Assembly: GCA_947184155.2 (NCBI GenBank)
Contig: CAMXCT020001084.1
Location: 1-64,000 of the forward strand
DNA: 64,000 nucleotides
Origin: Cladocopium goreaui
Lineage: Eukaryota; Sar; Dinophyceae; Suessiales; Symbiodiniaceae
Direction of reading: 5' to 3'
The notes beneath the pieces were generated by a model, which worked only from the letters and a program-made list of their open reading frames with translations, ran no database searches and was not told where the DNA came from. A program made the position numbers and the translations under genes. Positions 25,001-33,466 of the stretch are shown piece after piece (position 1 is the stretch's first letter; each line of letters begins with the position of its first letter).

Positions 25001-25566
25001 TTCGAACTTGGCTCTGACAGAGATCTTCTCGAGGCGATTTTTTCATGTTACTTTTCCATGATTTTTGTAATGGTTTTTGACATGTAAGGACATGACTCAG
25101 ACGGACAGGTGACATGCAAACGGATTGTAATTGACAGGTGAATCTTGGCTCCAACGCCGATGATGAGGACGAGGACAGCAGCAAGTGCAAGAGAGGATCT
25201 TTCTACATGTTGGCCAAAGACTTGATGAAGAATTCTCCAGCAACGGAGATCAGCCTCACAGGATACAAGGTTGTTTCCAAAGGAGATGCAGCACTGGGCG
25301 ATCATGGCTACGACCTGACAGCAGAGGAGGGCACTTCTTGGGGCTTTGTGGCCAAGGACAAGGATCCTAAGAGCTTCTCTTCGGGCAATGCATTCCGACC
25401 TTTGGCTCAGCAGCCCAAGCCATTGCACCCCAATTTCACATGGATGTGGAGGTGCAACTGGCATGCGGTCCATGCCAAATTGAGCATCAAGAAACCCTTT
25501 CTCACTGTGAACCGGGACGTGAAACTCGAAGCCAATAAGCCAGTCAAGGTTGTCAAGGAAGATTGA
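20205..25566 (+). CDS. Many-exon unknown protein (gene 2)
   Basis: About 17 exons, joined by my reading of frames and AG|G acceptors. It probably starts at ATG 20,205 (MSAITNEFVVAPELWQVSLH). Exons lie near 20,358-20,495, 20,558-20,695, 20,790-20,985, 21,063-21,425, 21,633-21,795, 21,810-21,945, 22,199-22,433, 22,516-22,675, 22,690-22,850, 23,008-23,230, 23,302-23,395 (with a YCGHC pair that could bind metal), 23,455-23,545, 23,547-23,650, 23,776-24,355, 24,458-25,033 and 25,139-25,566 (stop TGA, preceded by VKVVKED). The last intron begins GAG|GCGATT, a GC donor, and ends GACAG|GTGAAT inside a TGACAGGTGA motif. The product would be over 1,200 residues. I recognise no family. It lies upstream of the methyltransferase and transposase on the same strand and could be element cargo. 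Confidence 0.6.
21990..22130. repeat. TA-rich microsatellite in an intron
   Basis: TATA and TATGTA repeats between two exons of gene 2; the frame reading through it is intronic. Confidence 0.8.
22897..22962. repeat. Short AT-rich tandem repeat
   Basis: About four to five copies of a 13-base AACATATTTAATA unit in an intron of gene 2. Confidence 0.85.
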
Positions 25567-25873
25567 GAGAGATCAAGTGATCGTCATGAGCGGCATGCAG
25601 TCTTTGCCTGTTTGTGAGTGTATAGCTTGGTTGGCTAGTTTTTCACTCTAATTTCCATGGCAAAGCCACTGCTTTTCAGCATTGTCCAGCTGAACCTCAA
25701 ACAAACCTGGGGGAAAAAGATCAGAACAAAACACTGTCAGCCAACTTTCAACTGTGAAATTCCTTGTGTTCTGGCATTCTTCATAGGCATGGCCTCATCT
25801 CATTCCTTTTTCATTTGCCGCAGCCACCAGTCAGCAGTCTCAGTCGCCACCTGTCAGTATTAGGTCTTGTCCA

Positions 25874-26727
25874 ATGGCGGGCCAGGCAGCGTTTGACTTT
25901 GTTTTCAAGGAGATGATCCCTGAAGGGGCGAAGAAGGATGCCAAACCTTCAACTTCACAGGAAGAGTCACCTGTTTCCGCAAAGAAGGTTTCTTTGAAGT
26001 GGCGCCCTGCAGTCAGCGATCTTGCTTCCGAGGATGAGAAGGATCCATGCGTTGATGGGCAGCCCAGTTGTTCATGGGGGAGTCTCGCCAAGGCTTCTTC
26101 CAAGACTTCTCTCTCATTGCAAGTTGAAGATGAGAAGTTTCAAGTCCAGCTGGCATTGGAAGATGGCAAGCTCGCATTGGAAGATGAAGTGAACAAGAAG
26201 CATGATGATGACACTGCCCCTTCTGGCAGCAGCAAGCAGCCTGCCTGCAAAAAGAAGCTTGCCACTGCCTGTCAAAAAAAACCTGCCAGCAAGAAGACAG
26301 ATAAGCCTAAGGGTGAGGAGTGCAAAAAGAAAGTCAAAGCAAGTCCCTGCACAAAGAAAAGCTATAAAGTCCAGACAGATGAGCGCAAGACCTTCGCCAA
26401 TCGAACCTGTCCTCCCGGGCCTGAAGGCTCTACGAGATTCGAGGCAATCAAGAAGGCTTACAATGAAGTGATCAAGGAGAGGATCTCCAGGAACCAAGAG
26501 GTGGGCTTCTGTTTGTTAGCATTGACAGTCAAGGTTTTCCACAGTCACAATCATATGATTTTTGTTTTGAAACCCATCACTGGCAGGCTTTGTTCTGGAC
26601 CTTTTGTCGCAAGACATGGGAGGGGAAGGAGTTGGCCTTGCACGAGTACGAGACGGTCGCAAAGGAGGCTGCTGAGACGTGGCTTGAAACAGATGGCCAA
26701 GAATGGCTTTTGGATAACGTGGGTTGA
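25874..26727 (+). CDS. Two-exon Lys-rich protein of unknown function (gene 3)
   Basis: Exon 1 runs from ATG 25,874 to 26,500, exon 2 from 26,587 to the TGA at 26,725-26,727, giving about 255 residues. The junction is AACCAAGAG|GTGGGC and GGCAG|GCTTTG. The N-terminal half is acidic and low complexity; residues ~115-165 are a Lys/Cys-rich basic tract (QPACKKKLATACQKKPASKK and following). The C-terminal part is a compact helical region: RFEAIKKAYNEVIKERISRN, then ALFWTFCRKTWEGKELALHE and AAETWLETDGQEWL. The basic tract suggests nucleic acid or nuclear association. It lies between gene 2 and the methyltransferase; I infer, weakly, an accessory role. Family not recognised. Confidence 0.65.
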
Positions 26728-27101
26728 AAGGCCTTTGGGGCCTGGGGTATTGCACATTGGATTCTTCAATCCTTTTTGTGCCTTTAAATCTCTGCGTCAC
26801 CTGTCGGTGTCACCTGTCACACTGTCGGTGTCACCGGTCGGTGTGACCAACTTCTTGGCTTCTTGATGGAAAAAGTTTAGGGCATCCAGTGCACCCGGCA
26901 TTGATTTCAAGAAGATTGTGATTTTCCAACGTTTGCCATTTGATATTTTCCACCCTGATCGATCCAGTGATTCCGGGTCAAGGCGACTCCAGTGGCATCC
27001 TTCAACTTCAAGGCAGCTGCAGTTTGTGGCTTGAATTGAAGTTTCGGTTTCCAAATGGTCATAGAATGATGTCAGTTCAGTTGTTACTGTTGTGTTTTCA
27101 G

Positions 27102-27113
27102 TTTTGGCTCAAG
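27102..27113 (+). other. Possible relic of the dinoflagellate spliced leader
   Basis: TTTTGGCTCAAG is identical to the last 12 bases of the 22-base dinoflagellate spliced leader (which ends GCCATTTTGGCTCAAG). It lies 40 bases before the ATG of the methyltransferase gene. Such genomic relics arise when trans-spliced mRNA is reverse transcribed and reinserted. A 12-base match in 64 kb is unlikely by chance but not impossible. Confidence 0.45.
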
Positions 27114-27153
27114 CCATGTATAGTCATTTGTCATCTGTCATTAGTCACCTGTC

Positions 27154-29301
27154 ATGAGCTCCACAGAGACCGAGAAGTCTGAGCCCGAAAGGCCAGTCTC
27201 AGTGCCAGGACGAGCACGTGGGAAGGGACGTGGCCGGGGCAAAAGGCCAGCACCTGCAAGTGCTAACAGCCGACCATCGACCCAGGCCAAGGTTGAAGAC
27301 CATCATGGTAGTGACAATGAAATTTCTACCTCCAGTTCAGATCAGTCTGAAGAATCCAAGCGCATTGCAGCTGCTGCTTCTTCTTGGGAAGAGCATGGGA
27401 AAACTGGAAGACGGAAGGCTCCATCATGCCCACAGGAGATGGTTGAAACATGTTGAATGGTTTCATTTGTTTAAAGGAGGTGGCTGAAATGTGTTGAAGT
27501 TGAAATGTTTTCTGTTGATTTTTCTTGCATGTTTTACACAGCATGTATCCTCCCAGGAGCCTGATTCTGAAGACGACGGTCCTACTTCTGAAACCAGCCT
27601 CAACATGATGAACTTTCTGCGCGCTGCTGCCAAATGTCTTCAACCTGATTGTGTGGAACTTGTGAGAAGAACTTTTTCTGAGAAAGAGTTGTCCCTTGGT
27701 GAGTTTTGCGCTGGAATGGCCACAGGGACCATTTGTGCTGCTGCCATCTCCCGAGTTCTAGAAGAAGAACATGGCCTTTCAGTTCGAATTCGCACAGCTT
27801 TCTACACAGAATGTGTCCCATGGAAGCAGCAGATCATCCAGAGGGTCCATGAGGCAGTGGATGGCAAGACCAAGTTCAATTTGATTTCCAGGACAGGTGA
27901 CCTGGTTTCAAAACCAGAACAGATGACTTGCGATATTGCCGTCAAGGCCATTGAATGTGACGATATTTCAACATTGAGCTCGACTCCACGTGGTGTCATG
28001 GATTGCAAGGGCAAGAGCGGATCCAGCTTTGTGCCTTTGATTAAATGATCCAATATGATCCAATCTATTTGTTGAAACATCTGAATGAGCGACTTGATAT
28101 TTACCCATCTCAGGTTGAGTTTCTCGGCTGGCTGAAAAGCCTTGAGTGGAGTTCTCGGCCAAGATTTATTGTCATCGAGTGCGTCGCAGCATTAGCCAAG
28201 CTTCGCAAGGTGGTGCGAGAGCGTGGGACCACAGTTGTGAAAGAGCAGCTTTCTGAACTGGGCTTTTGCGGTATCTTCAAGGCTACTTGTCACTGATTGA
28301 ATTTGGTTGTTATGTTCAACATTTGCATTTTGTATGCGCTGAATAGTTTGCACCCTGCAGGTTATAAACAGCAAGAATTTCGGGGTTCCACAGTCACGAT
28401 CCCGTTCCTGGGGTGTCTTTGTGAGATTGGATGCTGGCTTGGGCTACTTGGCTTCAATTTCGCGGGGTTGTTTTTTCAGTGGCAGGCATTCTGCGCATGC
28501 AATACGCAGTTGAGGCACTGTGGGGATAGCATTGCACATGTCCCAGCTGGAGAAGATCTGGCGCATGATCCATGGGTGTGAAAAGCCTCCGGAATCTTTG
28601 GAGCGGATTTTGAGCAAGGGCTTGAATGCAGGCATAGAGGACCTGCACAGCACCAGTTGCAACCTGAAGGAGCCAAGCAAAAACACACAGAAGAAAGAGA
28701 GTCTTAAACATCAAAATTTGGTGACCTTTTCTAAGGTTTTGATTGGTGGTGTCTGCTGTCAAGGGGTGATGTAGTGATGCAGTGATGCGTCAAGGGGTTC
28801 TAGGTTTAACAGTTTCCAAGGAAATGGAGAGCCTATCACTCCAACTTTGTCAAGCAGCATGACCTGAGCCCGTCCGACTTGCAGCATCCATTCTCCAGTG
28901 TCATCAAGGAACAAGGCAGTGGCATTGGATTGACAGAGCGTGAAATTGATGCCAGTGTTTTGGCTCTTGCACTGATGGGAAAGAAGAACTCCCTTGGGAA
29001 GCTGCTGGTCGCCCCAGTTGGCGACAGCTTACAATTTATGAAATTTCGTTCACAAGTGCACCCCTGCGTTTTGCCAAGCAAAAAATATTTATACTTGAAG
29101 GGGAACATGGCGACTGTGAACAAGTCTCCTGTCTTGCCGTTCCTGCTGCAGGGGCTCTCAATAGAAGAGCTTAAGATGTGCGGTCTGGACGATGGTGTTC
29201 CATTCAAGCATGCCCAGGATTTAGCTGGCAATGCGTTCACCGCAAATGTATTTGCGAGCATTTTGCTCAGCATCCTGTTGCATTACTCACATAACAGCTA
29301 G
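27154..29301 (+). CDS. C5-cytosine DNA methyltransferase, divergent
   Basis: Six exons: 27,154-27,435, 27,557-28,030, 28,114-28,281, 28,361-about 28,450, about 28,515-28,720 and 28,813-29,301 (TAG). Most junctions are phase 0. Donors are GA (CACAG|GAGATG), GT (AGCTTT|GTGCCT) and GC (TTCAAG|GCTACT). The N-terminus is a basic Gly/Arg/Ser-rich tail. Motifs of the family in order: motif I LSLGEFCAGMATGT; an acidic residue in AFYTECVPWK (motif II); a motif IV equivalent AVKAIECDDIS, with Cys in an ECD rather than PCQ setting; IVIECV for the ENV motif; NFGVPQSRSRSWGVFV (motif VIII); LSIEELKMCGLDDG and QDLAGNAFTANV (motifs IX-X). It would methylate cytosine in DNA. The junction between exons 4 and 5 (28,450-28,520) does not join cleanly, with an in-frame TGA at 28,511, so it may be frameshifted. 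Enzyme family: confident; activity: uncertain. Confidence 0.8.
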
Positions 29302-29581
29302 ACCTGAGGGCTGTGGGGAAAAATGATGGACACAAACTTTTTTGTCACCTCTTTCACAATGCTTCGATTGGAGAACAGTGGGCCAACTGTTGTTCATTGA
29401 TGTTTTTCCTGGGAGCTTTTACGGCTTAGATAACACCATGAAGAGTTCTTTGTGACAGGTTGTGACAGGTGGTAGGGACAGCAAGGTATTGACAGGCGAC
29501 AGTCAGAGGACACATGTTGAACTAGGAAGTTTGGAATCTAAAAAGGACAATAGATTTGGTAAGCCTGCAACCTGCCATGAC

Positions 29582-32061
29582 ATGGTCAGTAGCTCGACTT
29601 CAACTGAGAACAGTGATGCTGGAGGCAACATTCAGCAGATTCTAGATGTTGAAGCAAAGCCAAGGGCAAAGGCAAAACCCAGAACAAAACCTGTGCGCCT
29701 TGTCCAGCACAGCCTAGCGGACAAGGCAGCCAGTTCCCAGCAGAGTTTCCTGTTGACATTTCACCAGAAATTGGAAAAGGCAATCGAGCTTGGCAAAGGC
29801 TGCCTGTCATGTGGCCAGGACTGTTTGGAAAGGGTCAAATCATTTCGTTTGAAGTTATGTGATTGGCGACGAGAATTTCAAAGTCTCAGCTCTGATGTCC
29901 AAGATCGTGAGCTGCTGTGGATTTTTGGTCGGGGCCGCCCAGATCAAAAAGCAGTGGAACCAGTGCTGAGATCCAGGCAGCCATCTGACAGTGCATCAGC
30001 ATCTACAGAGCAATCTCCAAATGAGCTGCAGCAAGTGATCAGCACGTCTACTTCTGGGAGCGACCAGGAAGTTTTGAATTTGACATGCGATGATACAGAT
30101 GTTCCGAATTCTCTGAGCCAATCAGGCCCTGCTTGTGCATCTGGAAATAAGCGGAAGTACACTGCACGCAAGACAAAAAGCAAGACCTTGTCAGTCCAAC
30201 TTCAGGGAATCTTGTGCGAGGAGAGCTGTTTTGTTTGCGTGGGCACTGCAAAATTCTTGCTGGGAATCGGTTCCGGCCGCTATGCTAGAGTTTCTCTGGT
30301 TTGTTTGCTTATGTTTTGTTTTTTTGCTTTGGATGTGACTGTGGTGGTTTGTTGAGAACTACCATTGGGGAGCAACTTGACACTGAGGTTCTTGGAGGCC
30401 ATGCGGATCAAAGATTGAAAGGAAACAGGCTTCCTCAAGCACCTCACCACGAGCAGCTGGATACATGTATGCGATTTCTTCAGCTGCGATATCACCATGA
30501 TGGTGAGAGCTTGCCAGACAGATTCCATTTTGAGGAGGTGCCATCATTGCAAAGAGGACCATTTCTTCTCACATCAGTGACGGACAACAAACCTGCACCT
30601 GCAGAAAGTAGTTCCGATTCAGCTTCAAGCATGTCACAGGCTCAATGGGATGAGCAGGATGCACGGAAGCTGGCAACTTTGTCTCTCAGGCAGCTACTCA
30701 CAGACACCCCTTTCAACAATTCACTGACAGGCCCAGGAGCTGGAGCAGCCCCGCGCAGATGGCTTGGCGTGGTGAAGCCCCAGATCTTGTTTGAGATGAT
30801 GTTACGGTGGCACAAGGAGAATTATGCCGGAAAGAAAGCACCATCTTTTACCACTTTCCGACGTGCGCTTCAAGGATCCAAACAATTTTTGGCTTTTCGA
30901 AAATCTTCAGGGCAACATGCAGTTTGTGACCAATGCACTTGGTTCAAACGTGAGCTGAAAAGGGTGAAGGCCCTTCATTTGCGGAACAGACTCATCCAGG
31001 AATACGCGGAGCACCTCTTGCAGAACTGGCGTGACAGAGCTGCTGACAGTGCATGGACAGCATTGGCTTTTGAAACAAGAGCATTGAGTGTCTCATCCAA
31101 TGTTCGAAGTCATCCGTCATCTGTCCTTGTCATCAGGTCAGACGGCTTGGACCAAGCCAAACATAAAGTTCCCAGGGCTCATGTCAAGTCCAAAACGTTT
31201 GATGAAGTTATTCGCCCAGCTTGCCATGTACAACTTATTTGGGTTCATGGTCATGGCTTCAGCCTGTCAGTGGGAGACCCCGATGTTTGCAAAGACACCT
31301 GCAACCATGTGGATGCACTGGCGAGGTGTTTGTCTTGGGTGCATGACATCACAGGGATACCCCGACAGGTATTTCTGTTGTTAGACAACACCGCTCGGGA
31401 CAACAAAAACTCAAAGATGCTTCGCTTCTGGTTGAAATTGACTGCACTGGGTGTCATTGACACTTGCAATATCGGTTTCCCGATAAAAGGCCACACCCAC
31501 ACATGCTTGGACGCAGTGGGTGGCCAGGCAGTGACAAGATGCAGTCATGAAACTTTTGAGACGGCCCAGGAATTGGTCGAGGTTTATCAACGTTTTTTGG
31601 ATGATGCTTCATTGGAAACATCTTGCTACTTCCGGAAAGCATGGAAGCACGATTCAGGCCCAGAGTGGGACAAGTGGCTGGAAGAGATACCAGTCACCCT
31701 GACTGGCCTGACAGGCCCCAAGGCTCCACACCTCTTCAGGATCTTGAAGCGAAAAATGCTGTCAATGAAAGACTTAGACAGCCTTCAATATGAATTTGCC
31801 CCAGGCCATCCAGAAGACATTCTGCTGTTATGTCATATGTTTGAGTCTTCACCAAAGCCCTTTCAAGCAGAGGTGGCAATCCGAGCAGAGTCCTTGCCAG
31901 GGCTTATTTCACGGCTCACATGGCAGCCTTCTGGAGAGCACCCTCGGAGGCATGTAGCTTGGAAGATTCGCAATGAAGTGAAAGTGAAGGCAGATGCTGC
32001 ATTTGCAAAGCATCTTGAACTTGTTTTGTCCAGTTTTTTTTCTTTGTCACAAAAAGAATAA
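29582..32061 (+). CDS. Transposase-like protein, D-D-D RNase H-type core (DUF7869-like)
   Basis: Exon 1 runs from ATG 29,582 (MVSSSTSTENSDAGG) to about 30,289; exon 2 from about 30,373 to the TAA at 32,061, total near 800 residues. Exon 1 has a CLSCGQDC pair and a basic KRKYTARKTKSK stretch. Exon 2 has a VCDQC metal-binding-like motif with a following helix, then three conserved acidic blocks: VIRSDGLDQAKHKVP (Asp at 31,141), FLLLDNTARDNKN (Asp at 31,384) and IKGHTHTCLDAV (Asp at 31,510). The LDN...DNKN and GHTH...D blocks are hallmarks of the transposase-like domain that databases call DUF7869. Spacing suggests a DDD nuclease fold that cuts and joins element ends. It is the gene closest to the right terminus. 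No internal stop interrupts exon 2, so it may be functional. Start and intron limits are inferred. Confidence 0.8.
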
Positions 32062-32110
32062 CTGACAGTTGACAGTTGACAGTTGACAGATTTTTTTAGA
32101 GAGAACTGAC

Positions 32111-32404
32111 AGTTGACTGAGGCAAGCTATCAGCCAGAAGGCCCACGCCTTCTTGACTGGATGGATCACTGGGACATTGAGACGAGAACCGCATCCTGCG
32201 CAGTATTCATTTTTGCAGCAAAGTGCATATCAGTCACAGTCACCTGTCCCTGTCACCCTGAACCCTTTTCGGCAGACCGCTCCGCGACCAATCCGCATTG
32301 TTCAAACAGATGGTTCACATCATGATGCAGCAGATGTCGAAGATGATGCAGAATGTGTCGTCATGCGAGAGAATGGCATTGAAGTGGAGCAAGACTTGCA
32401 GTGA
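32111..32404 (+). CDS. Possible C-terminal exons of the transposase
   Basis: After four tandem TGACAGTTGA-type repeats (32,060-32,120), one frame reads ASYQPEGPRLLDWMDHWDIE and, after a frame change near 32,205-32,240, another reads PRPIRIVQTDGSHHDAADVE to a TGA at 32,402. They look like short exons downstream of the transposase. They may replace the TAA-ended C-terminus by splicing, or form a separate small transcript. Confidence 0.35.
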
Positions 32405-32797
32405 GTTGCTGGAAACAAAGTGTAAAGCTGCAGCAGCATTTTCTTGGAGCTCCTAGTTGGAAATAAAGTTGCTGTAAACCTCACAGCTCCTAGTGTCATG
32501 TTGTTTTTTGTTTCTTCGATGATGAACCATTTTCTTGCGCAGGTTTCGGGCTACATCTGACAGTCTTCTTCTCAGCTAACTGTCTCCTGTCTAGTGGATT
32601 TTTTTGCGCCTTGCTTGTTCTCAGGTGCAAACCTTGGGTGTCACAGTCTTCTGTCACAGTCTTCTGCGAAAACGAAAAAAATCGTCTACGGGAAATTGAC
32701 AGCTCAGGGGACAGGGAACGGATACTTGACAGGTGACAGAGATTGAAATCACGAGGCTATATGACAGGTGACAGGTGACAGAAATCATGAGGCAGAA
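32405..32797. other. 3' spacer with GACAGGTGAC motifs
   Basis: No exon recognised. TGACAGGTGACAG motifs lie at 32,729 and 32,762-32,775. Confidence 0.4.
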
Positions 32798-32873
32798 CTA
32801 ATATATAATATATAATATATAATATATAATATATAATTATATAATAATATATAATTATATATAATATATAATG
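32798..32873. repeat. AT-rich tract near right end
   Basis: Repeated TATAATA and ATATAAT units, mirroring the AT tract at 6,768-7,115 inside the left end. Confidence 0.85.
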
Positions 32874-33011
32874 TTCCTATAGGCTCAAGATATTTAATGT
32901 CTAAATGGTAGTAGTCAACCTTAGTAAAAAAAAATGATAACTGCACCTTGATGGCAAGTCAAGGGCATCTTGGCTAGGACTTTCCATACGGCTGATAACC
33001 TCTGATGGCAT

Positions 33012-33044
33012 TACGCGGAGCACCTCTTGCAGAACTGGCGTGAC
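33012..33044 (+). other. Fragment of the transposase coding sequence
   Basis: Thirty-three bases beginning TACGCGGAGCACCTCTTGCA are identical to 31,003-31,035 inside transposase exon 2 (encoding part of YAEHLLQNWRD). They are embedded in the right subterminal repeat region. Confidence 0.9.
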
Positions 33045-33245
33045 TTGCATAGAGCAAATCCATTGTAGAGATCTTTTGCAGAGTCCTTGCATAGAGCTTA
33101 CCATCCATGGTAGAAATGGTCCTTGCACAAAGCTTGCCATCTAACCATCCAATCCATGGTAGAGGTTTTTTTTAACCAGAGTCCTTGCATAGAGCAAATC
33201 CATTGTAGAGATCTTTTGCAGAATCCTTGCATAGAGCTTTCCATA
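33045..33245 (-). repeat. Right subterminal tandem array (inverted copy of left array)
   Basis: GTCCTTGCATAGAGCAAATC and TCTTTTGCAGAGTCCTTGCA units are the reverse complement of the GCAAGGACTCTGCAAAAGAT units at 6,014-6,640. About one and a half units are present, so the right array is shorter. Between this array and the terminus (32,945-33,400) a GGGCATCT(T/C)GGCT ... CATA(C/T)GGCTGATAACTTC segment is also present twice. Confidence 0.82.
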
Positions 33246-33431
33246 CGTCACTTTAACCTCTGATGGCATTAAATACTTGCACCACTTGAAATGAAGACCC
33301 TGTCTGGTATTTGCAAGGGCATCTCGGCTGGAACTTTCCATATGGCTGATAACTTCCTGATGGCCTTAAGTAGCACCGTAATAATAGGAGCTTTTGGCAT
33401 GCCAGGGCCATAGTGAAAGCACCAAATGCAA

Positions 33432-33462
33432 ATGAAATACCCAAATGCCCTGGCACTGGCTT
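33432..33462 (-). repeat. Right terminal inverted repeat (31 bp)
   Basis: Ends CCCTGGCACTGGCTT, the exact reverse complement of the left terminus. It is followed directly by AAGA. Confidence 0.88.
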
Positions 33463-33466
33463 AAGA
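33463..33466. other. Right target site duplication AAGA
   Basis: Second copy of the 4-bp duplication, followed by GCAAGAAGGCGAGAAAC exactly as in uninterrupted target repeats at 33,690 and 33,909. Confidence 0.85.

Larger units (their letters stand above)
5949..33462. mobile_element. 27.5-kb DNA transposon with TIRs, transposase and DNA methyltransferase
   Basis: The interval is bounded by 31-bp perfect terminal inverted repeats and a 4-bp AAGA duplication, inside a tandem array whose intact copies give the empty-site sequence. Just inside both ends are tandem arrays of one related sequence in opposite orientation, then AT-rich tracts. All recognised genes are on the plus strand: unknown multi-exon genes, a Lys-rich protein, a C5-cytosine methyltransferase and, nearest the right end, a D-D-D transposase-like protein. 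The TGACAGGTGA motif is confined to the interval. A 4-bp duplication is compatible with several superfamilies; I cannot assign one. Size and introns make it unusual. An alternative is that two independent copies of a small TIR element flank host genes, but a single AAGA duplication across the whole span favours one element. Confidence 0.8.

Noticed and set aside
30301..30372. Start of the 586-residue transposase frame at 30,301
   Set aside because: It begins at TTG, reads through a T-rich intron-like stretch, and the upstream exon is in another frame; an intron ending at GGGGAG (30,372) fits better.
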